DNA of 64,000 nucleotides from Neorhizobium vignae (GTDB lineage: Bacteria; Pseudomonadota; Alphaproteobacteria; Rhizobiales; Rhizobiaceae). The notes under the pieces are model-generated. The model searched no databases. It was not told where the DNA came from and saw nothing but the letters and a program-made list of their open reading frames with translations. The stretch's first letter is position 1. Every line of letters begins with the position of its first letter. The position numbers and the translations under genes were made by a program. The stretch spans positions 1 to 64,000 of the forward strand of contig NZ_JNNU01000025.1 in assembly GCF_000732195.1 (NCBI RefSeq), read 5' to 3'. Positions 44,514-53,793 of this stretch are shown in pieces.

Positions 44514-46994
44514 ATGATGAAAAAGGCTCTCGCAATCGCAGTTCTTCTTTTCTCCGCAGGCATCGCGCCGGCCCAGACGCCCGCGCCGTTCAACATGGGC
44601 CCGGAGCGGCCCCAGGCCAGGCCGCCCGCGGCTCCTCCGGGCCAGCAGACGCCCGCATCCCGGCCGGCATCGCCGGCTCCCGGACCGGTGCAGACGCAGA
44701 TCCCGCTGCCGCCGCCTCGCGCTCCCGGCCAGGCCCCGCCGACCCCTGCCCCGCCACCGGCAACGGCACCTTCTCCGGCGACGCCCGCACCAGCCGCACA
44801 GCCGGCAACGCCGGCGCGGCAGCCCGCAGCCCTTCCCGCGGAGCTTGCCGGGCGGCATTATCTGGTGCCCGAGAAGAGCCTGCGGCTGAACGGCGAGGCC
44901 GATCAGCGTTCATGGTCGATTTACCTGACACCCGAACAGGCCGCAGCTCCGGCAAAGCTCAACCTCGGCTACCAGAATTCCATCGTTGTCGCGCCGGAGG
45001 TCTCCGGACTGGCGGTCACCATCAACGACGTGCCGGTCTATGCCAATCCGATCGCCTCGCCCGATCAGATCAGCGACCGCGTCCTCGATATTCCGGCGGG
45101 CGTGCTGAAAGCCGGCATCAATCTCGTCCGCTTTCGCGCCGACCAGCGGCACCGCACCGACTGCACGATCGAATCGACCTTCGAACTATGGACGGATATC
45201 GACCCGCAGCGGACGTTCCTGACGTTCGGCGCGAGCGGAACGAACCGGCTTTCGCGGCTCGACGACATCCGCGCCGTCGGCGTAGATGGAAAAGGAGGCA
45301 CGCGCTTCCGGCTGATCGTGCCGGCCCTCGACCAACTCGGCGCAACCGACATGCTGATGCGGCTGACCCAGGGGTTGGCGCTGATGGGCGGCATGCCCAA
45401 CCAGTCATTTGCGTTCGAGAAGACGCCCAGCGCATTGCCGAAGCCCGGGGAGCTTGCGATCTTCGTCGGTACCCGCGACGAACTGCGGCCACTGCTGCCG
45501 GCTCTGCCGCCCGCCGCCGCCAATGCCGCCCTGGCGAGTTTTCTCGACTATCCCGGCGTCCACGGCGCCTCGGCCCTTGTCCTATCCGGTCCAAGCTGGC
45601 CGGCGTTGGAAGGCCTCATCGAAAGCTTCGTCGCTGCCACCGACGGTTCGGCCACGCAGCGGCGCGAGACGCTGTCTACTCAAGCCTGGCACGGCCTCGA
45701 TACGCCGTTCCTGTTTTCGAACGCGGCAATCGATTTCGCGCAGCTCGGGATCGAAAGCCAGGAATTCGCCGGCCGGCTGTTCCGCACCCACTTCACGATC
45801 GGCGTACCGGCCGACTTTTATGCCAATGCCTACGGGGAGGCGCGCATCCTGCTCGATGCCGCCTACACGGCCGACGTTCAACCCGGCAGCCACATCGACA
45901 TCTTCGTCAACGGCGATATAGCCTCGACCGTGCCGATCACCTCCTCAGGCGGCGCGATCCTGCGCCATCTGCCGATCAAGCTCACGCTGCAGCATTTCAA
46001 GCCGGGCGTGAACACGATCACCGTGGAAGCAGCGCTCCTGACACGCCAGGATATCGCCTGCGCTCCGGGCAGCACCGCCGACAGCAAGGCGAGGTTCGCG
46101 CTCTTCGGCAGCTCGCAGTTCCAGATGCCCGACTTTGCCCGGATTGCCCAGGTACCCAATCTTGCCGCCACTGCCGGAACCGGTTTTCCCTACCGGATTG
46201 GCACCGAACCCGTTTCACTGTTCCTCGGCCGGATCGACGAACAAACCCTGTCGGCGGCGGCGACCTTTCTCGGAAAGATGTCGATCGCCTCACACCACGT
46301 GATACCGGTCGACGTCACCCTATCGGCAGCGCGGGTCGCCGGAGCGAACGCGCTCTTCATCGGCTCCATCTCGGAATTCCCGGCCAATATCCTCACGCAG
46401 CTGAAGATCGACCAGGAGAGCCGCAACAGCTGGAACCCGGCGGGGGTCTCATCGAACACGTCGGCCAGAAGCTCGCTGACCCTGCAGGACTGGCAGCAGC
46501 GCGCCGGCAACAACTTCTTTTCGCAGCAGTTCAGGGCGCTCGGCGACTGGGCGAAGGACAATTTCGACCTCAGCATGGCGATGCTGCGGTTTGCCCCGGC
46601 CACCGACGAACTCTACAAGCCGTCGCAGACGGCGAAGCTGATCATCGCCCAGGAAAGCGACCCGACCGAACTCGGCACCTGGACCGCGATCATCTCCCCC
46701 GATTCCGCGTCGCTTGCAGAAGGCATGCAGGCTTTTTCGGCGCGGGAGGAATGGGACAGGCTGAAGGGCCGCATCATGATCTATGAAGGCGCTGACAAGG
46801 AACCGCACGACGTGCCGGTAAGCTGGTTCCGGTTCATGCCGACGCAGCCTTTCTCGCCGGGAAACGCGCGGCTGATCGCGGCGAACTGGCTGTCGGACAA
46901 TATCATGTCCTATGCCCTGCTGCTGGCCGCCGGTGGCGTGCTGCTCGGACTTGCGACCGGCGGACTGCTGTCGCTGCTCGGCCGCAACAGATAA
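44514..46994 (+). CDS. bcsB: Cellulose synthase regulatory subunit BcsB
   Basis: Periplasmic partner of BcsA, anchored by a C-terminal helix. 826 residues. Signal peptide (LAIAVLLFSAGIAPAQ), a Pro/Ala-rich linker to about residue 110, carbohydrate-binding and flavodoxin-like domains (QNSIVVAPEVSGLAVTIND, DCTIESTFELWTDIDPQ), and a terminal membrane helix (YALLLAAGGVLLGLATGGLL). AGGAGG ribosome site. The usual bcsZ/celC endoglucanase gene does not follow; nine bases on is a convergent gene. Confidence 0.96.
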   Translation: MMKKALAIAVLLFSAGIAPAQTPAPFNMGPERPQARPPAAPPGQQTPASRPASPAPGPVQTQIPLPPPRAPGQAPPTPAPPPATAPSPATPAPAAQPATPARQPAALPAELAGRHYLVPEKSLRLNGEADQRSWSIYLTPEQAAAPAKLNLGYQNSIVVAPEVSGLAVTINDVPVYANPIASPDQISDRVLDIPAGVLKAGINLVRFRADQRHRTDCTIESTFELWTDIDPQRTFLTFGASGTNRLSRLDDIRAVGVDGKGGTRFRLIVPALDQLGATDMLMRLTQGLALMGGMPNQSFAFEKTPSALPKPGELAIFVGTRDELRPLLPALPPAAANAALASFLDYPGVHGASALVLSGPSWPALEGLIESFVAATDGSATQRRETLSTQAWHGLDTPFLFSNAAIDFAQLGIESQEFAGRLFRTHFTIGVPADFYANAYGEARILLDAAYTADVQPGSHIDIFVNGDIASTVPITSSGGAILRHLPIKLTLQHFKPGVNTITVEAALLTRQDIACAPGSTADSKARFALFGSSQFQMPDFARIAQVPNLAATAGTGFPYRIGTEPVSLFLGRIDEQTLSAAATFLGKMSIASHHVIPVDVTLSAARVAGANALFIGSISEFPANILTQLKIDQESRNSWNPAGVSSNTSARSSLTLQDWQQRAGNNFFSQQFRALGDWAKDNFDLSMAMLRFAPATDELYKPSQTAKLIIAQESDPTELGTWTAIISPDSASLAEGMQAFSAREEWDRLKGRIMIYEGADKEPHDVPVSWFRFMPTQPFSPGNARLIAANWLSDNIMSYALLLAAGGVLLGLATGGLLSLLGRNR

Positions 46995-47003
46995 TCCTTC
47001 GGC

Positions 47004-47603
47004 TCAGGGCGCCATGCCACCTTTGCCGGTGAATTTCCTGCTGACATGCAGCGAGCCGGAAAGACCGAACCGCCAGGGCAGATCGACGGCCTGGGAGATG
47101 CCTATCCGCCGACCGGTGACGATCAATGGCGGTGTTTGCGGCAAAGCGAGCTCGAACGGAGGCGCAGACAGCGACAGGCCGTTGTGCTCAATGGTGATGC
47201 CGAGCGCCTGACAGAGGCGGCCCGGACCGGAACACAGGAGCAGCGGATCGGCAAGGCGGCGCCTCTTCTCCATCTCCTCAAGACCTCTGACCGGCTGCAG
47301 CGCCCTGATCAGCACGGCGCTGCCGGGCCGGCAGACGAAATTCAGGCACCAGTGAATGCCGTAGGAACGATAGACATAGGCATGCCCGGGTGGGCCAAAC
47401 ATCATCGCGTTCCTCTGCGTGGGACCCCGAAAACTGTGGGATGCCGGCTCATCCCTCTCATATGCCTCCGTCTCCACGATCACGCCGCCCGCACCGGAGA
47501 CATCGAGCTCGACGCCGATCAGGTCCCGCGCCACCTCCACGGCGCCTCTATCGAAAAACTGCTGGTCCATAAGAACGCCCGTCTCGCTGCCGGTTGCATC
47601 CAT
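47004..47603 (-). CDS. 3-methyladenine DNA glycosylase (Aag/MPG family)
   Basis: Removes alkylated purines in base-excision repair. 199 residues from the ATG at 47603 (MDATGSETGVLMDQQFF); the frame is open further upstream. Signature VIVETEAYERDEPASHSFRG contains the catalytic Glu, followed by TQRNAMMFGPPGHAYVYRSY and GIHWCLNFV. Convergent with bcsB and separated by only nine bases. Unrelated to cellulose. Confidence 0.94.
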   Translation of the reverse strand: MDATGSETGVLMDQQFFDRGAVEVARDLIGVELDVSGAGGVIVETEAYERDEPASHSFRGPTQRNAMMFGPPGHAYVYRSYGIHWCLNFVCRPGSAVLIRALQPVRGLEEMEKRRRLADPLLLCSGPGRLCQALGITIEHNGLSLSAPPFELALPQTPPLIVTGRRIGISQAVDLPWRFGLSGSLHVSRKFTGKGGMAP

Positions 47604-47877
47604 AGACGGCGAGGCATGGCTTGTCTTCCCCGCCGCCGGCTTGACTTCCTGCAAGGCCCGCAGCGGTGCGCAGATGTTGTTGCGGGGATGCAACAGGCCC
47701 TAACTTGCTGTTTGCCAAGTCAGCACGGATTTGTGGACGCACATTTTTGTGCATTGCCATGAAAACGCTCCGGGTGTCGTATTAGGTTTAGAAACATCTT
47801 GATTCTCAATAGATTGCCGCAGCGTTTTCAATCTTTGCGGCAGTCGAGCAGTAGCGCAACCCTGACTGGAGTAGCCT
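47604..47877. promoter_or_regulatory. Divergent region upstream of prkA
   Basis: 274 bases between the glycosylase start and prkA. Contains inverted repeats GCACA-TTTT-TGTGC (about 47741-47754) and TGCCGCA / TGCGGCA (47815-47821 and 47836-47842), the latter in the likely prkA leader. The EcfG promoter consensus is not seen here. Confidence 0.45.
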
Positions 47878-49821
47878 ATGCCGCGTGAATCCTTGTTCGA
47901 TGCCTTCACCAGGAACTACGAAGCCCGGCGCGAGACAGACATGTCTATCGCCGAGTATCTGGCGCTTTGTAAAAAAGATCCGATGGCCTATGCCAACGCG
48001 GCCGAGCGGCTGCTGGCGGCGATCGGCGAGCCGCAGATGGTCGATACGGCCAGGGACGCCAGGCTCGGCCGTATCTTCATGAACCGCACCATCCGGGCCT
48101 ATCCGGCGTTTGCCGGGTTCTACGGCATGGAAGAGACGATCGAACGAATCGTTTCCTTCTTCCGGCATGCGGCGCAGGGTCTCGAAGAGCGAAAGCAGAT
48201 TCTCTATCTGCTCGGCCCGGTCGGCGGCGGCAAGTCTTCGCTTGCCGAGCGGCTGAAGCTGCTGATGGAGGCCAACCCGATCTATGTGCTGAAAGCCGGC
48301 GACGACATCAGCCCGGTTTTCGAAAGCCCGCTCAACCTCTTTGATCCGGTCACCATGGGACCGATGCTGCTCGAACAGTACGGCGTTCCGACACGGCGTC
48401 TCAGCGGGCTGATGAGCCCGTGGTGCCTGAAGCGGCTCGATGAATTCGGTGGCGATATAACCCGCTTCCGGGTGGTGCGCCTGCAGCCCTCCCGACTGCG
48501 CCAGATCGGGATCGCCAAGACCGAACCGGGCGACGAGAACAATCAGGACGTCTCCTCGCTGGTCGGCAAGGTCGACATCCGCAAGCTCGAAAACTACTCC
48601 CAGAACGACTCGGATGCCTACAGCTATTCCGGCGGGCTGAACCGGGCCAACCAGGGCGTGCTCGAATTCGTCGAGATGTTCAAGGCGCCCATCAAGATGC
48701 TGCATCCGCTGCTGACCGCGACGCAGGAAGGCAACTACATGGGCACCGAGAATATCGGCGCCATTCCCTTCTCTGGCGTCATCCTTGCCCACTCGAACGA
48801 GGCCGAATGGCAGAGTTTCAAGGCGAACAAGAACAACGAGGCCTTCATCGACCGCATCTGCGTCATCAAGGTGCCCTATTGCCTGCGGGTGGACGAGGAG
48901 CAGAAGATCTATGAGAAGCTGATCGAGGGGTCGGAGCTGGCACACGCCTCCTGCGCGCCGGCGACGCTTGAAATGCTGGCCCGGTTTTCGGTGCTCTCGC
49001 GGCTGCGCAAGCACGAGAACTCGACATTCTTCTCCAAGATGAGGGCCTATAACGGCGAAAGCCTTAAGGAAACTGATCCTCGCGCCCGCAGTGTTCAGGA
49101 ATATCGGGACGCGGCCGGCGTCGACGAAGGCATGGACGGAATATCGACACGTTTTGCCTTCAAGGTACTCGCCTCGACCTTCAACCACGACACGACGGAT
49201 ATCGGCGCCGATCCGGTTCACCTGATGTACGTGCTGGAGCAGGCCATCCGCCGCGAACAGTTTCAGGAGGAAACCGAAAAGCGGTATATCGAGTTCATCA
49301 AAGCAGACCTTGCCCCGCGTTATGCAGAGTTCATCGGCAACGAGATCCAGAAGGCCTATTTGGAATCCTATTCGGATTACGGACAGAACCTCTTCGATCG
49401 TTACGTCGACTATGCCGACGCCTGGATCGAGGACGTCGATTTCAAGGATCCGGACACCGGGCAGCTTCTCGATCGCGAACTCCTGAACCAGGAACTGACC
49501 AAGATCGAAAAGCCGGCGGGAATCGCCAATCCGAAAGATTTCCGCAACGAGATCGTCAAGTTCTGCCTGCGCTCGCGCGCCAATAACGGTGGCAAGAACC
49601 CGTCCTGGGCGAGCTATGAGAAGATCCGGGAAGTGATCGAGAAAAGAATGTTCTCCCAGGTGGAGGATCTTCTGCCGGTCATTTCCTTCGGATCGAAAAA
49701 GGACGGCGAAACAGAGAAGAAACACAGCGAGTTCGTGTCGCGCATGACGGCGCGCGGCTACACCGAAAGACAGGTTCGCCGTCTGGTGGAGTGGTACATG
49801 CGGGTCAAACAGGCAGGTTAG
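47878..49821 (+). CDS. prkA: PrkA-family serine protein kinase
   Basis: Cytoplasmic AAA-type protein kinase/ATPase of the PrkA (YeaG) family linked to stress and stationary phase. 647 residues. N-terminal AAA region with Walker A LLGPVGGGKSSLAERLK near 112-128; PVTMGPMLLEQYGVP; SGGLNRANQGVLEFVEMFKA as in PrkA proteins; C-terminal kinase-like part with QEYRDAAGVDEGMDGISTRF. First of the conserved group prkA-yeaH-spoVR. Confidence 0.96.
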   Translation: MPRESLFDAFTRNYEARRETDMSIAEYLALCKKDPMAYANAAERLLAAIGEPQMVDTARDARLGRIFMNRTIRAYPAFAGFYGMEETIERIVSFFRHAAQGLEERKQILYLLGPVGGGKSSLAERLKLLMEANPIYVLKAGDDISPVFESPLNLFDPVTMGPMLLEQYGVPTRRLSGLMSPWCLKRLDEFGGDITRFRVVRLQPSRLRQIGIAKTEPGDENNQDVSSLVGKVDIRKLENYSQNDSDAYSYSGGLNRANQGVLEFVEMFKAPIKMLHPLLTATQEGNYMGTENIGAIPFSGVILAHSNEAEWQSFKANKNNEAFIDRICVIKVPYCLRVDEEQKIYEKLIEGSELAHASCAPATLEMLARFSVLSRLRKHENSTFFSKMRAYNGESLKETDPRARSVQEYRDAAGVDEGMDGISTRFAFKVLASTFNHDTTDIGADPVHLMYVLEQAIRREQFQEETEKRYIEFIKADLAPRYAEFIGNEIQKAYLESYSDYGQNLFDRYVDYADAWIEDVDFKDPDTGQLLDRELLNQELTKIEKPAGIANPKDFRNEIVKFCLRSRANNGGKNPSWASYEKIREVIEKRMFSQVEDLLPVISFGSKKDGETEKKHSEFVSRMTARGYTERQVRRLVEWYMRVKQAG

Positions 49822-49843
49822 TGTCTGTACTCAATTAGGATTT

Positions 49844-49869
49844 GGAACGCAGCATGCAAGAAAACCGTT
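49844..49869 (+). promoter_or_regulatory. EcfG-type general stress promoter before yeaH
   Basis: GGAAC (49844-49848), 17-base spacer, CGTT (49866-49869): an exact match to the alphaproteobacterial EcfG consensus GGAAC-N16/17-CGTT. It lies in the 186-base gap after prkA and would give a leader of about 130 bases in front of the yeaH homologue. Confidence 0.7.
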
Positions 49870-50007
49870 CAGTTCCTTAAATACACAAAGGTGGATTTGA
49901 CCTCCATCATTGTGTGTGACGACAGGACGTAGGATTGTGGCATACTGGGTTGTGCGGCGTCCGAAACCTAGTTGAGTACCGACCCTAATGCTCATGCAGG
50001 AGCCAAC

Positions 50008-51285
50008 ATGCACATCATCGACCGGCGGCTGAACCCGCGCGGTAAAAGTTTGGAAAATCGGCAGCGGTTTCTGCGGCGCGCAAAAGACGCCGTGCAGCAA
50101 GCAGTCAGGCGATCCCTGCAAAGCCGCAGTATCCGCGATGTACTGGATGGCGGCGAAGTCAGCCTCCCGATCGGCGGCATGGGCGAGCCGAGCTTCCGCC
50201 GGGCCGAAGGCGGGATTACGGATCATGTCCTGCCCGGCAACCGGGCGTTCGTCGAAGGCGATATCATTCCACGTCCCCCCGGCCAAGGTGCCGGCAGGCC
50301 CAAGGAGGCCGGACAGGGCGATGGTGAAGACGGCTTCCGCTTCGTGCTGACGCGCGAGGAATTTCTCTCAGTGTTTCTGGATGACCTCGAACTGCCCGAA
50401 CTCGCCAAGCGGCGGCTCAGCGAGACCGAGGAGATGAGCCCGGTTCGCGCCGGCTACTCCATTTCCGGCTCCCCTTCCAATCTCTCCATCGACCGGACGA
50501 CGCGGCTCGCCATGATGCGACGCATCGCTCTCAAGCGCCCGAAACCTGAAGACATCGAGGCGCTGCAACGCCAGATCGACGAATCTGAGAACGAGGAGAC
50601 GCGCCTGTTGCTGCAGGCGGAACTCAAGTCGCTGACGGACAGGATCCGACGCATCCCCTACGTCGATCCGCTCGACGTGCGCTACCGCCGCTTCGACAAC
50701 GAACCGAAGCCGGTGGCGAAGGCCGTGATGTTCTGCCTGATGGACGTGTCCGGATCGATGTCCGAGCACATGAAGGATCTGGCCAAGCGCTTCTACCTGC
50801 TGCTCTATCTGTTCCTCTCGCAGCGCTACGAGAAGGTGGAGCTCGTCTTCATCCGCCACACGGAAAAGGCCGAGGAGGTCGATGAGGAGACCTTCTTCTA
50901 CGGCCAGGCGACCGGCGGCACGCTGGTCTCGAGCGCACTTGCGGCCATGCGCGCCATCATCGCCGCACGCTTCGACCCGACGGAATGGAACATCTACGCC
51001 GCACAGGCGTCGGATGGCGACAATTCCTACCGGGACGAGGGTCCGGCCGGCCATCTGCTGAAACACGAGATCCTGCCGCTCTGCCAGTACTTCGCCTATA
51101 TCGAGGTCGATGAGGAGGGTGGCGATTCCTCGATCTCCAACTCGCCTCTCTGGCGCCTCTATGAAGGCATCCGGTCCGGCTCGGCCACCCTTGCGATGCG
51201 CAAGGTCTGCCGCAAGAACGAGATTTTTCCGGTCTTCCACGATCTCTTTCAGAAGCGTTCGACACAGACGAAGGCGGTGCCATGA
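50008..51285 (+). CDS. yeaH: YeaH/DUF444 family protein (von Willebrand A-like)
   Basis: 425 residues from the ATG at 50008 (MHIIDRRLNPRGKSLENRQR, GGAG upstream); an in-frame TTG at 49972 is less likely. N-terminal arginine-rich region, then a VWA-like domain whose metal-ion site starts MDVSGSM (D-x-S-x-S). Partner of PrkA and SpoVR in many proteobacteria; molecular role unknown. ATGA overlap with spoVR. Confidence 0.94.
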   Translation: MHIIDRRLNPRGKSLENRQRFLRRAKDAVQQAVRRSLQSRSIRDVLDGGEVSLPIGGMGEPSFRRAEGGITDHVLPGNRAFVEGDIIPRPPGQGAGRPKEAGQGDGEDGFRFVLTREEFLSVFLDDLELPELAKRRLSETEEMSPVRAGYSISGSPSNLSIDRTTRLAMMRRIALKRPKPEDIEALQRQIDESENEETRLLLQAELKSLTDRIRRIPYVDPLDVRYRRFDNEPKPVAKAVMFCLMDVSGSMSEHMKDLAKRFYLLLYLFLSQRYEKVELVFIRHTEKAEEVDEETFFYGQATGGTLVSSALAAMRAIIAARFDPTEWNIYAAQASDGDNSYRDEGPAGHLLKHEILPLCQYFAYIEVDEEGGDSSISNSPLWRLYEGIRSGSATLAMRKVCRKNEIFPVFHDLFQKRSTQTKAVP

Positions 51286-52850
51286 CCCAGGCGGCTATGC
51301 AGAAGGATCGACTGCTCTTCGAGGGCGCCGACTGGGATTTTTCGACCCTTCAGCGCATCCACGACGCGTGCGAGGAGATCGCGATCGGCGAGCTGGGGCT
51401 CGACGTCTACCCGAACCAGATCGAGGTGATCACTGCCGAACAGATGCTCGACGCCTATTCGTCGACGGGCATGCCGCTGTTTTACCGCCACTGGTCCTTC
51501 GGCAAACATTTCGCCCATCACGAAGCCTTCTATCGTCGCGGCATGCGGGATCTCGCCTACGAGATCGTCATCAACAGTTCGCCCTGCATCTCCTATCTGA
51601 TGGAGGAGAACACCGCGACGATGCAGACCCTGGTGATCGCCCATGCGGCCTTCGGCCATAACCATTTCTTCAAGAACAACTACCTGTTCAAGCTGTGGAC
51701 CGATGCCGAGGGCATTCTCGACTATCTCGATTTCGCCAAGGGCTATATTGCCCGCTGCGAGGAGCGTTACGGCGAAACGGCGGTGGAGCGCACCCTCGAT
51801 GCCGCCCATGCACTGATGTCGCACGGCGTGCATCGTTATGCCGGCAAGACGCGGCTCGACCTGCGCCAGGAAGAAAAACGCCTGCAGGAACGGCGCGCCC
51901 ACGAAGAACAGATGTTCAACGATCTCTGGCGCACGGTACCGGCGGGACGTAAGCGCGATGCTGCCGATGTCGATCTCGAGAGGCGGCGCGCAGCACTGGG
52001 CCTGCCGCAGGACAACCTGCTCTATTTCCTCGAAAAGTCGTCGCCCCGGCTGCAGCCGTGGCAACGGGAAATCCTGCGCATCGTTCGCCACGTGGCTCAA
52101 TATTTCCATCCGCAGCGCCAGACCAAGGTGATGAACGAGGGGACCGCGACCTATGTCCATTACCAGATCATGGAAAGGCTGCACGACCGGGGGCAGATCA
52201 GCGACGGGAACTATTTCGAGTTCCTGAAATCCCATACCAATGTCGTGTTCCAGCCGACCTTCGACGACCGGCGCTTCTCCGGCTTCAATCCCTATGCACT
52301 CGGCTTTGCGATGATGCAGGATATCGAGCGGATCGTGACCGAGCCAACCGACGAGGATCGCGAATGGTTTCCGGATATTGCCGGCCGCGGAGACCCGATG
52401 CAGGTTCTGCGCGGCATCTGGGCCGACTACCGCGACGAGAGCTTCATCAGCCAGTTCCTGAGCCCACACCTGATCCGCAAGTGGCGCCTTTTCCAGCTCT
52501 ACGACGACCCGCAGGTGAGCGAAGGGATATTGGTTTCCGCGATCCACGACGAGCGGGGCTACAAGCGCGTACGCCGCCAGCTGGCGCGCGAATACGACAT
52601 CGGCTGGACCGATCCGAGGATCGACATCGTCGATGTCGATCTTGCCGGGGACCGTCGCCTTCTCCTGCAGCACCGGGCGCCGAACGACTGGGTTCTCGAG
52701 GACAGCGAGACCAGGCAGGTCCTCCAGCATCTGGCGGATCTCTGGGGCTACGACGTCATGTTGCAGGAAATCGACGGCGCCGAGAAAGTAGTGAAGGAAC
52801 ATGCGGCGCATCCCCGCGAGATCCTGCAAAAGGGTGACCTTTTCTCCTGA
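51282..52850 (+). CDS. spoVR: SpoVR family protein
   Basis: 522 residues, YcgB/SpoVR family. Conserved blocks: TGMPLFYRHWSFGKHFAHHE, SSPCISYLMEENTATMQTLV, and the HEGTATYVHYQI-like segment (here MNEGTATYVHYQIMERLHDR). Function uncertain; always grouped with prkA and yeaH as part of a stress-response module. Overlaps yeaH by four bases. Confidence 0.95.
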   Translation: MTQAAMQKDRLLFEGADWDFSTLQRIHDACEEIAIGELGLDVYPNQIEVITAEQMLDAYSSTGMPLFYRHWSFGKHFAHHEAFYRRGMRDLAYEIVINSSPCISYLMEENTATMQTLVIAHAAFGHNHFFKNNYLFKLWTDAEGILDYLDFAKGYIARCEERYGETAVERTLDAAHALMSHGVHRYAGKTRLDLRQEEKRLQERRAHEEQMFNDLWRTVPAGRKRDAADVDLERRRAALGLPQDNLLYFLEKSSPRLQPWQREILRIVRHVAQYFHPQRQTKVMNEGTATYVHYQIMERLHDRGQISDGNYFEFLKSHTNVVFQPTFDDRRFSGFNPYALGFAMMQDIERIVTEPTDEDREWFPDIAGRGDPMQVLRGIWADYRDESFISQFLSPHLIRKWRLFQLYDDPQVSEGILVSAIHDERGYKRVRRQLAREYDIGWTDPRIDIVDVDLAGDRRLLLQHRAPNDWVLEDSETRQVLQHLADLWGYDVMLQEIDGAEKVVKEHAAHPREILQKGDLFS

Positions 52851-53053
52851 CGACGGCGCATGAGCAGGTCTCCATCGATCATGCGGCCCTGGCCCGGCGA
52901 CGCGCTATCGGCGTCGCTAGCGCCTATCGATTTTGATTGAGGGAAAGGCCGGACCTCCTGCCGATGGGCAATCGTGATTGGACATCAAAAGCGGTCTGGA
53001 TCAAATTACCGATTGGGCGACGGGCATCTATTTTGTTCAAATAGGAGGCCGCA

Positions 53054-53491
53054 ATGGAGCAACGTGCAGTCGATCAGCTGAGGACTATCGCCAGGATAAA
53101 CCGCAGCTATCCCGACTTCCAGATGTCCAGCAGTGAACGGCTCGAACGGTGGGCCGAAATTCTTGAGCTCAACCCCGACCGATCCCTTTCGACCTTTCGG
53201 GAAACCGAATACCAGCCGGATGAAATAAGGGCCGCAATGCGCGGCGACGGGACGGCGATTGCCGTCGCCTTCGGCGATCCGGTCCTGCGCGCAGCGGGGA
53301 TGCGGGACGACACCTATGGGGAAGCCAGACGGTTTTTTGAATTGTCCGACCGACAGCTCCACAAACTTGTCTGTTTCTGCCACTTCGGGGCCCATGTGAG
53401 CGCAGGTACGGTCGCCCATCAGGTGCGTTCGATAGCCACCCGCAGATCCAGTGGCACCCTTGCATACCTGGTTTCTTTCTTCAGAAGGTAG
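53054..53491 (+). CDS. Hypothetical protein, orphan
   Basis: 145 residues, not recognised. AGGAGG lies about 4 bases before the ATG, which supports a real gene. Soluble; the N-terminal half is helical and polar (SSSERLERWAEILELNPDRS, LSTFRETEYQPDEIRAAMRG), the C-terminal half contains a Cys/His cluster KLVCFCHFGAHVSAGTVAHQ. No neighbour suggests a function. Confidence 0.65.
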   Translation: MEQRAVDQLRTIARINRSYPDFQMSSSERLERWAEILELNPDRSLSTFRETEYQPDEIRAAMRGDGTAIAVAFGDPVLRAAGMRDDTYGEARRFFELSDRQLHKLVCFCHFGAHVSAGTVAHQVRSIATRRSSGTLAYLVSFFRR

Positions 53492-53793
53492 CCCGTATCG
53501 GTCGGTGGAACGCAATCGGCGTTTCCCTGCCGGAGCAGTTGCCCGATGTCTCGGCGTTGCCGCTTGCCATTGCGGGAGGCGGCCGTGAATTGAGCCGCGT
53601 TAAGGTTGAAGCGGAGCCACGCCCCTCCTTCGGCGGAGCGTGCGCGCCGTGGATTTCGGATGGCTCCGATCAAGCGTCTTTTGCACGGTCACGAGACAGC
53701 ATGTCTCAAGGCCGGTGGTGACCTTGCGGGCCCTATGGTATCTCGACAAAAGGATCTCTATACGGAGTTCCGGATTTTCCGGAGATATGCCGC
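53492..53793. other. Intergenic stretch without recognised feature
   Basis: 302 bases, no supported gene on either strand. It presumably carries the promoter for the downstream gene; an EcfG-like pair at 53507-53523 has a spacer of only 8 bases and is not counted. Confidence 0.4.

Noticed and set aside
42138..44858. 906-residue open frame antisense to bcsA
   Set aside because: Arg/His/Gly-rich composition with no family features; it mirrors the coding strand of bcsA and bcsB, whose motifs are intact. GC-rich codon bias explains the open frame.
47806..49725. 639-residue open frame antisense to prkA
   Set aside because: Shadow of the prkA gene; no ribosome site or recognisable domain.
53507..53523. 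GGAAC followed by CGTT before the orphan GT gene
   Set aside because: Spacer is 8 bases, while the EcfG consensus needs 16-17; counted as chance.
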